Assembly: GCA_030063045.1 (NCBI GenBank)
Contig: JAQSEB010000059.1
Location: forward strand, 124,001-188,000
Direction: 5' to 3'
Length of the DNA: 64,000 bases
Source of the DNA: Pratylenchus scribneri
Taxonomy: Eukaryota; Nematoda; Chromadorea; Rhabditida; Pratylenchidae
Positions 1 to 13,100 of this stretch are shown piece by piece. Each line of letters starts with the position of its first letter. Within the stretch, counting starts at the first letter, position 1. The translations under genes and the position numbers were made by a program. The notes beneath the pieces were generated by a model that was not told the DNA's origin, made no database searches, and saw nothing but the letters and a program-made list of their open reading frames with translations.

Positions 1-1400
1 CTTGATTAAAAATATAGGAATATTTAAATTGCCAAAAAATACTTCATTTGATTTATATGTTGAATGTCAAAAATTAAAGTCGGGGGCAAGCTACCCCTAT
101 GCCACGGGGCCCGGCTATTTATTTATTCAGATAAAATCGTTGCTTATATTTATGAAAGAAGGCAAATTTCCAATTGTCATAATTTCCAAGGCCTACATAT
201 TTATTGGATAAAAATAGCTTTTTAGTTGAAGGCATACTATGGACTAAAAATAGGCAAAGTTTCAACAAAAGTGGCCATAATAAGAAGTGAGAAAACCTTC
301 CATTGTAAGAAGAAAATTTGGCATTTTTCTTTTGACCCTTTCTTGTGTTTATTCCAATTGTGGACAATTGAATTTGGCAGCACATTTTCTTCGGTACATT
401 CCTTTGCCTTTTTGCGGATTTTGCCTTTCAGTGGGCAGAAAAGTTGCAAAAATGGAATTATAAGTGGGAAAAGGAAGGAAGGAATGAAGGATTAGATGAT
501 GGGATAGAGGGGAAGAGGAAGGATATAATTCTGTTAAATTGCCATTTCTGCTGCTAATTCTTTGTCCCCCCCTCTAATTTATTCCCCTTCATTTCTTACT
601 GCCAGCTTCCCCCGTTTCTTCATTTGGGTGCATCTTCAAATAAGGGCCACATCTTATTTGTGTATTCGGCCATCTGAAGGGGGGAATCTTACCTTAAAAG
701 GTGGCCATTTTTGGTGAAATTTTGCCTAATTATAGTCCAGAATATGCCTTCACTTAAATCATTATTTTTATCTGTTGATGGCGCTCACATCGTAGTTGAC
801 CAAAACATTTGTTTTTGTCATCAAAAATGTTAGAAAAATTGGGAAAAGGAAGAGAAGGGATTAAATGGGAGAATTAGCAGATTGAATGGGGTAGAGGGAG
901 AAGGAAGTTGAAGGGATATTTCCGTTCAAGGTTGGCAATTTTGCTACTTATTCTATTCTCCCTTTTAATTTATTCCCTTCAATTCCCTCCTCCTCGTTAT
1001 TGCCACCTTTATTATTGCCAGCTTCTTCCATTTGTTTCATTTGGATACATTTTCATTTTTTGTTTGCCTGACGTCCATTTTTGGTGCGCGTGAGAATCGA
1101 GGAGGGAAAAAAGGAAGGAAATGAGTGGCATTAGCCATCCTCCTTTGGCACTTTCCCAATGGCATTGGAACACAAACACAACGATGGTTTAAAGGGGAAA
1201 TAGAAGAGGAAGAGGAGGCTCATTTTCCATTCATTCCGTGAAATTGAAAATGGAACACCGGAAAAAGTGTCCCCGAGGAGAGTGAGGCGGTGGCCACCGA
1301 CTAAAATCTAAAGCATAGGATGAAAAATTAAATACTATAAACCAAAGCAGAGAAATTGGAAGGAATAAAAGTGGCGAGCGGAATATAGGGATGACGAGTG
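1..1400. other. Non-coding stretch with an internal duplication
   Basis: I see no gene. Short open frames lack plausible splice sites or family similarity. Segments around 430-660 and 840-1080 resemble each other: both have a purine-rich block (ggaaaaggaag type), then a pyrimidine-rich block with tctaatttattcccttca, then a tgccagcttc motif and a cattt-rich tail. This looks like an old direct duplication about 370-420 bp apart. Confidence 0.5.
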
Positions 1401-1410
1401 GCCATGGCGG

Positions 1411-2425
1411 TTTTTTGGGCATAACTCGGCAAGGAAGCATCCAATTCAGGAAGAAAATATACCATTTAAAATTACTAAATCTCCCCTAAAAAGTGGCTAA
1501 AGAATTAAAAAATTAAATAGAAATTAAAGCAGAGAAATGGGCGGGAGGAAAGAGGGAGAGGGGTAATGGGAGTATGAGTTGTTGCGCAAGTTTCTTTTGG
1601 CCATTACTCAACAAGAAAGCAACCAATTTTGGAAGGCGATATGCCATTTGAAAGCCCTAAATGTCCTCTAAAAAGTAGCTATAGAATGAAAAAGAAAACC
1701 AGATCAGAATAAAGGGAAAGAGGAAAGTGGCAATCTTGTTATTGGGGTGTTATGTAAGCTTATTTTGGTCGCATCTCAATGAGAAATAACAAATTTTATA
1801 AAGCGATAAGCCTTTTTAAAGTACTATATCTTCTCTAAAAGGTGGCTAAAGAATTAGAAAACAAAATGGAAACTAAAGCAGATAAATGAAATTGAGGAAA
1901 ATGGCGATGTGGGGGATGGAAATTGTGCAACATAGACGTCCAAGTTTTTTGGCCATAGCTCTATAAGGAAGCATTCAATTCAGAAGTAAATATATCAAAT
2001 GAAAGCTATTACGTTCTAAAAAGTGGCGTAAATATTTTTGGAAAATTTAATCAAATTGTAGAAATAAGAGGCTTTTCCTAACTCGATCAGAAAATTAGAG
2101 TGTATCATATTTTAAATAAAGATAACCTTTTTAAAAGGGAGAATTTAATAAATGTTTTGAAGACATTTTGTAAAGGAAACCTTGGACTTTCGAAATATAT
2201 ATAGCCTTCATAAATTAATAATTGCCTTGTTGAGCAATGTCCCAAAATAATCTGCTGGCGCAGTTTCATATAGTCGATATAGAATTTGAGATTGGTGGAA
2301 AGAAGAGAATGGCTTTAAAAAATGAAATTCTTTAAAAGTTTGTAAGTAATTTTGTAAAAGCTCTCGAATGGTTTATTGCCTTCCGAAATTGGTCATTGCC
2401 TTCTTGAATTATATGGTCAAAAACT
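1411..2425. repeat. Foldback family A cluster: four left arms, two right arms
   Basis: Left arms of family A (consensus ttggccatatctcaacaagg, then aaatgtcctctaaaaagtgg) begin near 1411, 1591, 1761 and 1941, a spacing of about 170-180 bp. Inverted right arms (ctttcgaa, gccttc, attgcc, gttgagc) begin near 2161 and 2341, again about 180 bp apart. The element seems to have been amplified arm by arm instead of inserted four times whole. The arms have diverged, so the cluster is old. Confidence 0.65.
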
Positions 2426-3020
2426 ATTGTATATACTGTTTTCTATGGCAGAAAGAATTGGGCGGAAGGAAAAGGGGGATTGGCCATTTTTGTTTTAATT
2501 TTTTGATCAACCATCAACAAAAATGTTTTGTTTGTTTTCAAACGATTCATTTGCGACCTTTTTGCTTTTTTTTTGCTAGAACTGAAAATTTAATCGGCTT
2601 TTTGTGATGGCTCCGTTTTTGCGAAGAATGAAAGGTCAGAAGACGAAAAGATTAGAAAATACAAAAATGAATGATGAATAAAATAAAAATGAAATGATAA
2701 AAAAAAATTTTGGAGCGGAATTGTTTAGGGAAGGGATTGGCCAAAAGAATGAATGAAAGGCATTTTGGACAATATTTAATATTTGTTTGTTGATAAGAAA
2801 AATGAATTCATAAATTGTAAAATGGAGTGGAATGACTAGAAGGGTGGAAGCTAGGGAGGGGGGAACAATGGGTGGAAGGGGACCGGACATATAATAAATT
2901 CAAATAAAATTGAGTGAAATTAAAGGATGAAATTGAAGAATGGAATTTGAAATTAAAATTTGTGTTTTGATGAATGAGAAAGGGGGTTGGCTGGGGAGAA
3001 ACAAGATTTTTCTGGTCTGG

Positions 3021-3525
3021 TCCATTCTTTTGGCCATATCTCAACAAGGAAGCAACCAATTTTGGAAGGCAATATGCCATTTTAAAGCCCTAAATGTCCT
3101 CTAAAAAGTGTTTTAAACATTTTTCTGAAAATTTAAAACAAATTCTAAAATAAGTGACTTTCCTTCAAAAAGGTAGATTTATTAGATTCAAATTTAATTC
3201 AAAGATTTGTACATTTAGAATTGAATTTCATAAAATTTTAAATTGCCACTTTATAGAGGAAACTTTGAACTTTCAAATGACATATTGCCTTCTCAGATTG
3301 GTTATTGCCTCGCAGAGCTATACACAAAAGCTAATAAATAAGCAAGTTAAGTCAAGGAGAAACAATGGAAAGGGGAAGGTGGAAAAGGGCCGTACATGAA
3401 AAGGCAATCAAAAATAGAGGTATATAATTAAAAATGGCCTAAAATTATAGAGGATACTTTGAACTTTCGAATGAGATTTTGCCTTCCCAGATTGGTTGTT
3501 TTCTTGATGATTTGTGAATTATTAT
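3021..3525. repeat. Foldback family A copy plus an extra right arm
   Basis: The left arm at 3021-3110 is close to consensus, including the terminal ccattcttttggccatatct motif. The right arm ends near 3330, and a second diverged right arm lies at about 3446-3516. The region is intergenic. Confidence 0.7.
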
Positions 3526-4447
3526 TAGAAAACAAAGGCCCAGATAAAAAGGCCAGAGGGAACAATGGGTGATGGGGGAACATAGGCCGGACATAAAAAA
3601 AGAAATCAAAAATTAAGTGAAATTTAAAATTTGTGTTTTGTTTGCTGAGAATTTTTTTAATGGGAAAAATTCAAGTCAAATTCTCTCAAGCGGGAAATGT
3701 GCCACGCCCTACAAATTCATCAAGAGCAAAAAATAATTTATTAGGCCAAATAACTTGGCCATAACGAAATTTTATGACAAACTTTAGTTTGGGCTTAAAT
3801 TTAGGCTTTAAAGCTAGGCTTCAGGGATTGATAAAAATCTTTTAAAGAAGTCTGATTTTGCCAGTTTTTTTGTCCATAAAAAAGCAGATGGCACGAAATT
3901 TTTATTTAAATTTTTTTTCTGTGTATTTTGAGTCAATTTCCCCACCAAAAATTTGTGTCCATTTGGCCAACAATTCAAAACAGAATAAAATTGAAATAGT
4001 CCTTGGTTGTTTTTGTACTTAAAAATATCAATTTTTCGAAGCAAAAATTATTCTAATTTAATTTCCTTTTTTTTTGTAATTATTCATAATGAAAAATGAG
4101 TCAATTTTCCCCAATTTCAATTTGCGTCCATTTGGCCAATTCAAAAAAGGAACATAATGGAAAATTGTAGCACAAAAATGTGGAGTGAAATTTCATGCCA
4201 ATTCCTCCCTTCATTTCGATGTTCTTTCCGTTCCAAAATGGCATCGCCAAAAATGGGTGGGGGCCAATGCCAATGCCCCGAAATGAAGGCGTGCAAAAAG
4301 CATCCATGGCAACAAACAAAAAATAATGTAAATAATATAAACCAAACTCCATTTAGGACACCATTTAGGAGGAAAGGAAAGAAGGAGTACACGGCAAATG
4401 GCAATGCTTTTGGCGTATTGGAAGGAATATATAATGCCGAATGCCAA

Positions 4448-5215
4448 TGCCATTTTTTATGTGCGATGGAAGAATTGGTCAACATTCCTTCCTTTTTCCC
4501 AATAATACATAATAGGCTCCAATTCCTCTTCTCGATGAATGCCATTTTTGTGCTCCCAATTAATTTGCTCGTAGACCAAGGGACACACTGTTCTCTGGCA
4601 TCATTTTTTGTTTACGGCACTTTTTTTTGTTCGACATTTTTTTGCAATTGAGAATGCGCGGGAGAAATGTTGAGTGAGTGTGGGAAAATGGACGGAAATG
4701 GAAATGATAGGGAAGAATGAAAAGGCAAAGGTCAAAGCCGGATTGTTTGTGCCAATATTGCATTTTAGTAATTATTGATGGAATGAACATATTTTTGGTT
4801 GCATTGAATGGTCCAAACGAATGAATTAAAATAGTTCGTGGCAATGCCATTTTTTTGTAGTGAGAATTCGTCAATATCCCTTTCCCATAAAGGGTTCCCG
4901 AATCCCCTGCCATTTTTTATGGGAGGGAAAATTGGTCAACATTCCTTCTCTCTTTTATTAATAAAAGGCTCCTCTGATGAGTGCCATTTTTGTGCTCCCA
5001 ATTTGCGTACATTCTCTTCTGGCATTTTTTTTGTAAGGCACTTTTTATATTTACGGCATTCTGCATTCATTTTTTGCAATTGAGAATGCGCAGGAGAATA
5101 AATGTTATGAATGAATATGGGAAAATGGACGGAAATGGAAATGTTTGTAAATCATAGGAATGAAATAGGGGGAAAAGCTAAAGGCCAAAGCCGGATTGTT
5201 TGTGCCAATGAATTG
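4448..5215. repeat. Direct duplication with a period near 455 bp
   Basis: Two similar segments lie at about 4448-4760 and 4905-5215. Both contain ccattttttatg, attggtcaacattccttc, gccatttttgtgctcccaat, a run of cattttttttg-type sequence, gcaattgagaatgcgc, gggaaaatggacggaaatgg and aaagccggattgtttgtgcc, in that order. A weaker third copy of the end follows at about 5240-5330. No coding function is seen. Confidence 0.65.
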
Positions 5216-5329
5216 GATGGAATGGTTTGATAAGAGAATGGATGGGAAAAGAAGGGCCAAAAATAGTGCCAAGCTGATTTGTTTGTGCCAATTATAAAAT
5301 TGTATTAAGCAATTATTAGGGATGGTTTA

Positions 5330-6380
5330 TGATCATATTTAAAAGAATTAGAACAAAACAATAAATTGGCCTAATGGATTTTGGCATTAATAAAATTTGA
5401 GTTTAAGGGAATTTGGGAATGCAAATTGAATTGAATATAATTTGTATGTTTATCCAAATTGAATTGTCACCATTTTTTGTGGCTTGAAATTGCCGTGGGA
5501 ATTTGGCCCCAAATAAAAATGAATAAATGGATGGAAAAATTTTGGTCCGAAAACCAAACTCACATAAAGCAGCTGGGCAATGTTGTAACGTTTTAATAAA
5601 ATTTATGCAAACAATGAATTGGAATTTATTTTTGAACAAACGTAATTTTTAAATATTTCTAAATTAATGCGGATGTTATGGCCAATTCTGTTTTGGCATT
5701 TCTAATTATTGTAAAGTTTTGACCCTTGATCTGGCTCACTCGATTCATCAGGGTCGATTTTAAAGCGATTTAATCTGTTTAAACTAAAGTTTTGGCCAAG
5801 GGTTTTTAAACTGGTTTAATATTTTTACAATTGATCAAATCTCTCCAAAATTTGCATTTCATTTCACTAACTAAATCGATTTATCTTTTTTGAACCAAAT
5901 CAAGGATTTTTAAACTGGTTTACATTTTTTCTATACATCAAAACAATCCAAAATTCGCAAATTTGCCTTCTCTCATCTCACTCACAATCAATTGTTGTTT
6001 GCATCCCAAAATTTACCCAAATATGTATTTCCTCCAATATAGGCCATTAATATTGATATAATAGCCATTTGAAGGGTGTGGCTTATCAATTATCATTTTC
6101 TTCAACAATTTGTATAGGAGAAAACATTAATTCTTCAACAAATTTAACAACAAAACATCAAACGATTGAATTGAAAAAATTGCCACTCCATTTTTCCTTC
6201 AATCCTTAATCTCCAAATAAAAAAAAGGTAAGTGATTGCGGAAATTTGGGGGCACGAAAAAATAAATTTCCTATTTTGAGAGGAAAAAATTGGATAAATT
6301 TTGTGGGGAAATATAGCAAAAAAAAAAAGAATTTTAAGCATTTTTTCCTTCTCCGATCCAATATTTTTCCATTCATTTTA
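5330..6380. other. Non-coding, repeat-derived stretch upstream of the small exon
   Basis: No supported gene. Around 5740-5960 there are pieces of a dispersed family rich in aaccggttt-type words (gatttaatctgtttaaac, ggtttttaaactgg, cactaactaaatcgat), which recurs near 48640-48790 and 50100-50280. A good 5' splice site, aaggtaagtg, lies at about 6226-6233 and could belong to an untranslated first exon of the 6394-6581 frame. Confidence 0.4.
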
Positions 6381-6393
6381 GGTCCATTCGCAA

Positions 6394-6581
6394 TGGGCTG
6401 CCTGCACATTTCCGATGTGGACACCGGCATACATTGCTTTGGATCAAATGCCACAGCCATGCCAGAGGCGGTGTTGGATGCATTGAATAATAATGGGCAG
6501 AAGCTGAGCTTGGCCCAAATTTTGCAATTCGCTCAATCCGAACATCAAACGATTGAATTGAAAAAATTGGCCCGAAATTGA
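6394..6581 (+). CDS. Possible small protein, 62 aa, unknown
   Basis: I do not recognise this protein. A strong 3' splice site (ttttag) ends at 6381 and is followed by an exon with nematode-like codon use. The first ATG, at 6394, opens a 62-codon frame starting MGCLHISDVDTG and ending ELKKLARN before TGA at 6579-6581. No signal peptide or membrane segment is seen. Upstream, a GTAAGT donor at about 6228 could end a 5' UTR exon. Two things weaken the call. A roughly 30-bp piece of the exon end (catcaaacgattgaattg) is repeated at about 6156-6180. A decayed copy of the exon start lies at about 6924-6985. It converges with the peroxidasin gene. It may be a real short gene, the last exon of an undetected gene, or a duplicated gene fragment. 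Confidence 0.35.
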
Positions 6582-7190
6582 AATGCCAATGCCAACAATA
6601 GGGTATACTTATTTATACTTGTACAAAATATGACCAAATTTTTGGGCTAATTGTAAGAATATTATTGAAAATTTTTTTCTGCCAATAAAATTCAAAATCG
6701 CATTTTTTTTTATAGAATTTACGGCTATTTTTAACTAATTTTGTGACTAAATGGATTTGACAATAAAAATAATAAAATAACATTTTTGGTTATTTTCTGA
6801 ATTTTTGTTCCAAATTTTTAGGCTGATGAATATACTATAGGTATAGGGTGAAGGCCAATCGAAAACCGAAGACCTCGGTTTAAAACCGACTTTGAACAAC
6901 CCTAATGCTGATCCATCCCATTCATTTTAGGTCATTATGGCCAACACAACCATTTGCCATGGGCTATTTGTGCATTTAGGATGTGTGCCAGAACCCGGAC
7001 CCGAGGAGTCAACCACAAGAGATGGAGGATAATATAAATAATTTAATTTAATTTATAATAATAAAATATTTTTCAAAATGGCCAAATAATAAAAAATGTT
7101 TCGCTTTTTTCCTTTTTCGCTTCATAATAATTTCCATATATAAATAGAATTGGAAGAAAAAATTAAAGAATTGTCTAAAACATGGATAAA
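6582..7190. other. Convergent intergenic region with a decayed exon copy
   Basis: This lies between the small (+) exon and the peroxidasin stop codon. At about 6924-6985 the sequence ttttaggtcattatgg, then ccatgggctatttgtgcattta, resembles the splice acceptor and start of the 6382-6581 exon, with indels and a stop. The rest is AT-rich and would hold both 3' UTRs. No canonical AATAAA was placed with confidence for the minus-strand gene. Confidence 0.4.
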
Positions 7191-10100
7191 TTAGATGCCT
7201 TTTTTGGCTGTGTAAAAATGTTGTGATCTTTTTTTGCGTCTCTGCTTTTCGCCTTCCTCTGCCTTTTCCCCGCCGACTGCTGCCCTGGTCGGACAATTTT
7301 CATCGCAACAGGACATCCACATTCGCAAATTTGGTTGTCCCAAATCCTCGCATTTTTTATAGGCCAATTTGTTGTGTTGGCCAACATAGAGGAAAACGTC
7401 GGGCTAAAATTTGAAAATTTTTTAGTGGCAAAAAATAAAATAGAAAATTTTAGCATTTTTATATGAAAATTTTAATTTGGAGAAAAAAATTTATTGAATT
7501 ACCCATAGCTTATAATGACGAGAAATAATCTTTTTAGGCCATAAATACGCCGCAGATTTTGAATATCCCAAAAATCACATTATGGTTTCCCAAAATAAGT
7601 CACTGTGGTTGGCTCGTCATTATCTTAAGATCCCTAGGCCCTAGAAATATTAGAATCATCCTATGATTGAGATACAGGGACATTCGTACCATAAAACTTG
7701 GTCAAAATAAAATGTTTGGAACTTAGGATTTAGTTTAGATTAGGCTAATAAGTTTTAGGAGCCCGAATTTGTAAAATTTATGGCCTCAAAAATGTAAATT
7801 CCTGATACAAAAAATTCACAGCAATTCCAATCTTTTTTCGACAAATCTTTATTTTGTATATGCCAGGACCTGGATTCGATCAATTTCATCGCCATTTCGA
7901 CAAATTACACTGGCCAATGTACTTTTCTTGATTTGTGCCAATTGTAGTGGACTGAACACGCCTGCATTTTCATACCTTAAATATTTTATTAAATAGGTAT
8001 TTATGTAAATTCCATCTTTAATTTCGAATCATGACATTTTAGTAACTAGGCTATTCATTTGGCCATATCTCAACAAGAAAATAACCAATTTGAGAAGGCG
8101 ATATGCCCTTCGAAAACACTAAATGTCCTCTAAAAAGTGGCTTAAATAATTTTTCTGTAACTAAAAATAATTTGTAGAAAAATCGGCTTTTCTCAAAAAA
8201 TTCGACTACATTTCATTCAAAGGCATGCAACTTTTTTAGGCTTAAAATTAATTTCAAAAACTAATGAGGCCGCATTGCAAAGGGCACATTGGACTTACAA
8301 TTTGTATATTGCCTTCCTAAATTGGTTATTGTCTCGCTAAACTATGGCCCAAAAATCGAAGCAACTACTATTAAATCGGTGATACTCCTTATTAAACCCA
8401 AAATTGGAAGGGCTAATCCCTGTGAGTTGAACGTACCAAAATCGATCGCCATCCCGTAATCGTTTGAATTGATCGCCAATTATGCAGGAAAATGTTGGAC
8501 CCACCAGCCCATCTGGCAGACGTTTTTCCACAATTCCTCCAACCTAAAATTAAATAAAATTTAAAATATTCCTCTAAATATTGCTAACCCAAAGATCAAT
8601 ATTGGCTGGATGACCTGCAAAAAAATGGATAAATAATTTAATTAAATATTGAAAGAGATTTCACCGTAAAGATTCCTGAGTCGCGCCAAAATCTAAATGT
8701 TAAAAATGGGGAATTATTTAATTATTATGAAGAATTTAGCTATAAGGCCATTTCAATCACATTTCAGAATCTAGGGCCATTCTTTTGTTTAAAGCTCAAC
8801 AACATAGGAATCAATCAATCTGGGAAACGATGTACCCTATTTGAAAGCCCAAAATTGTCCTCTACAATTTGATCATTTTAATTTGCCTGAATTTCTAACT
8901 TTTAAAAAGATTCATGCCTTTAAGTATAATAAACTCGAATTTTCAGAAAAAAAGCCATTTTTATTTGGCAAAATATTTTAATTATTCAAATAATTAGTTA
9001 CGGATTTATGCTCAAATTATCCTTTTTAAAGTAGCCCCCCTTTTTAATTTTATATAATTTAAGAAGTAGAAAAGTTTGATGTCCTGGATTTAATAACCCA
9101 GATTTTTTAGAAGGAAAAGCCAATTATTTTATAAATTATTTTAAATTTTCCAAAAAATAGTTATACCACTTTTTAGAGGATTTTTGAGGCTTTCAAATGG
9201 CATATCGCCTTCCTAAATTGGTTGCTTCCTTATTGAGCTATAACGGAAAGAACATAATTAGTTGTATGCTTGTATCTACCATCCCTTTTCCTAATATTGG
9301 GACACTTTTGGGGGCTCATAATTCAACAAGAAAATAACCAATTTTGGAAGGAGATATATCATTCAATAATTCCAATTGCCCTTTAAAAAGTTGCTTAAAT
9401 TATTTATTAGAAATCTAACTTGTAAAAAAATTACAAGTTTTTGAGTGAAATAAAACCCAAATTTTTGGGGAAAAATGACGTTTATTTTACTATTCTTTAT
9501 TAAATTTTCAACAATTATAAAGCCACTTTTCAAGGGACATTTTGGGCTTTCGAATGGCATATTGCCTTCCAAAATTGGTTGCTTCCTTGTTGAGCTATGG
9601 CCAAAAGAATGGCCTAAATACTAAAAAGTCATGGAGGAAGGAATTTTACCTGCGAATTTGGGATTTCAACGGAAAGTTCCGCCCAATTTTGGGGCACAGT
9701 CAAATTGCAAAATCGACGATATTCCAAATAGCTTCAAAAATGTGGCATCAAAATTATTCAAATTTATTAGAAATCTTACCCTGGCACGCCATGGTCCCGT
9801 CCTCGTTGAATGTTGATGGCGGCCAAATCCAGCGAAACATTGTGGGCACGATGGAATAATTTTTCGGTCAATTCCATGTTCAACAACTGTTTAAGAAATG
9901 TTTATTACCCATTATGATATTTTATATTTCCCAAATAATTTTATGACTTTTATGTCCGTTTTAGATATCTATCATAATTGGCCAAATTTAATTAGCAGCC
10001 GGAAAATTATGGCCAAAATAAAATAAAAGTGCCGGATTTCAGCCAATTTTCTTACTTTTTAAGTCATAAAATTTTATTTTTTTTTCCACAAGATTGGGGC

Positions 10101-13100
10101 CATAAAAACAAAAGTGCCAATTTTGATCGTTGAATCGCTTTTTTGGCCATAATATTTTTATTTAATCAGCCTGAAAACTAAAAATACCATCATATTTTGC
10201 CACTTTTTGTAACTATATATAAAATTATTTAATTTGCAAACAAAAATTTATGGCCAGAAAAAATAAATGTGCATGATTTTGGTCCAGTTTTAGTTTCCTG
10301 CTTCTTTGTCCACAAATTTTTTGACAATTTCCACAATTCATTTAAATTCTTTCTCTAATTAATTTTTAATCCATGGCTAGATAATTTTTTTAAATATGCT
10401 AAAAACCTAAAATGATAGACCCATAAAAATAAAGTTATGGCCAAAAATCCAAAAATACCGGATTTTGGCCTATTTCAATGTCTTTTTGCCATAATATTTT
10501 TTTTAGACAATTTACATCAAATCCATTTTAATTCTTTTATTCCAAAAGTCATCTCTATCGCCAGAAAGTTATGGCAAAAAAAAATTAAAAGTTCAGTATT
10601 TTGGCCTATTTTTTCTCTTTTTTTGGCCATCATATTGTTATTAATTTCAATTAAATCCATTAATGCTTTTTTAATCAGTTCATCCAAATCAGAGGCTAAT
10701 AATGGTTTTAAATTTACACAAACTTAAAATGATTGAATATTACGAAAATAATTCAAAGTACCTGTTCACTCATTGGCTGCTTCAGCGGTGTGGCAAATAA
10801 TCCCCTCAACAATGGATCAACACCACCTTCGGCCAACAGTCGTTCCGGAGCAAAAAATGCTTCATACAATGGGAGGGGACCCTCTGGAATTGGCTCAAAT
10901 TCGCGATCAAGTCTGACTAATATTGGATTGATTAGGGTATGGCCAAAACGGAAGGCGGCTGTGGCGAATGCTTGGGAAATTGTTGGATTCACTTCCGACG
11001 AATAGCCGGTGTATGGGCCAATCAAATGTTGAAAACCATCCTAAACGAATTTTAATTGCCATTGGCATTCATTTTTGAGAACAGCCCACTTAGCGAAGTG
11101 CCAAAACTTGACGCCGCTTAAATTAACTCATTAAGTTCTTAATCAATTTTGATAATTTTGTTATCAAATTAAAGAGCAGACTTTTAGCTATGAAATTTTT
11201 ATTAATTTTATTTAAATTGGTTAAAATTGATGAAGTTATGACCCAAAAAACTGCTGAAGATTTCGCTAATCCATAGTAAGGATAATTTCAAATAGCTTTT
11301 TTGGTCATAAATTTAACAATTTTGAGCAAATTTTTATAAGATTAATATTTTAGATAACCAAAAGTCTGCTATTTAATATGGTACTAAAATCGTCATAATT
11401 GGTTCTGTCCTTCAAGAGTTACTTCAAACGGTTTTAAAGTTAGGCTATTCCCGCGGGAAAAATAAACAAACTTGGCCAAGCACTTTTGGCAGCCATTCAT
11501 TGTAGGTAATATGCTGAATTGTTGGGGAAATATGAATGGAAAAATGTCATATTTTTTTGCTTGCCTGAAGCATTGCTCCAATGATTTTACGCGTCTGAAA
11601 CAAAGGGGGAAATAATGAATATGTAGAAAAATGGAAGGTTGGTGGATTTTAAAATTAAAGCACAATGGTTTTTGGCTCATATCTCAACAACGAAACAACC
11701 AATTTTGGAAGGCAATATGCCATTTACAAGCCCTAAATGTCCTCTAAAAAGAGGCCTCACTAAATTTAAAATTAATTAATAACTTATAAAAAACAGAAGC
11801 TTTTCCCACATAAGCTCCTTTGGGAAAAATAATGAATTAATAAGGGAAGATTGTTGGTTTTTGGCTCATATTTCAGCAAGAAAGCAACCAATTTAGGAAG
11901 GCGATTTGCCATTCGAAAGCCCTATATGTCCTCTAAAAAGAGGTTTTAGTTATTTTTTAAAAAATTAAAATGCCTTGTACAAAAAAAGGCTTCTCCTCTA
12001 AAAGCTCGAATTTATCATATTCCAAAGATTATAAATTTTTAAAACTTAGGTCTAATTAAAATTTAATAAAGCTATTTTATAGAGGGCACTTTGAGCTTTC
12101 GAATGGTATATCACTTGTCAAGATTGGTCAAAGTCTCGCTGAGATATAGGCCAAAAACCAACAATAAATTAAAAGAAGGGCGAACACACATTTTCCTTTG
12201 TTGGAAATGGAAAGAAAACACAAATCTTCCCTTCTTCTGCTAACAAATAAGAAGAAGAGGGAATACGGTACGTCTTCCGTGGGAGCACAACTTTTCCCTT
12301 CTTCTTAAGAAGGGGAGAATACGGTACCGCTTTTGATTGAAAACGAGGGAACACAAATCACAAATTTTCCCTCGATAGGACACAGCTTGACACAAACACT
12401 TATAACTCATCAACGATTGAACGGATTTTTATGATTTTGGTGTTAAATTAAAGAGCAGACTTTTGGCTATCTAAACACATTAATTTAATTTAAATTGGGT
12501 TTAGAATTTATTAAATTATTATGAAAAAACTTTTAAAATGACTTTAATAAAAGATTAGCGAAATTTGAGAATTACTTTTTCGGGCATAACTCTAACAATT
12601 CTTAATCAATCTAAATAAAATTAATATAATTTGATAGCCATAAGTCAGCTCTTTAATAATTAGAAATTAAGCCGAAATAAGCATTTTTTTTCTCAAAAAT
12701 CAGGAAAAGTTCCCACCTCGGAAAATCTCTAAAATTTAATATCTCCATCCCCTCTATTTGTAGCCCCCTCTCTATTTGTGGCCAATTTAATATCCCCCAG
12801 GGATATTAATAGAAGAAATATACGGTCTCTCTATTTGTGGCCATTTTAATATCCACGGGGATATTAATTGAAGAAATATACGGCACTCTAAAAATAATGG
12901 CCCCAGGGATCTCTATCACCCTTTTTCTAATCGAAATCCAAAAATAAGTCCCTTTCCCCACTCACTTACTTCCTGATAAATGCGTTCCCCATCCCAGTCG
13001 GGGTTCATTTCCAGCAATGTTGTGGCAATTCGATTGTGTTCCCTCAGCCAAATTGTGTGCATCGCCGTCAGCCCGACTTGTTCATTGGCACGAAAATCGC

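Noticed and set aside
4157..4651. Plus-strand frame of 164 codons
   Set aside because: No family resemblance, no splice context, low-complexity composition, and its second half is a copy of the duplicated non-coding segment at 4905-5215.
7175..7456. GRF-type zinc finger suggested by a minus-strand frame with [12 protein letters not shown]
   Set aside because: That frame is out of phase with the peroxidasin last exon at 7403-7191, which reads through the same DNA with clear family similarity.
7851..7870. Peroxidasin ending at the TAA after ...RIQVLAYTK
   Set aside because: CAG/GTCC at 7869 is a donor; the exon at 7403-7191 continues with PDVFLYVG and the conserved Cys-rich end, as in other peroxidasins.
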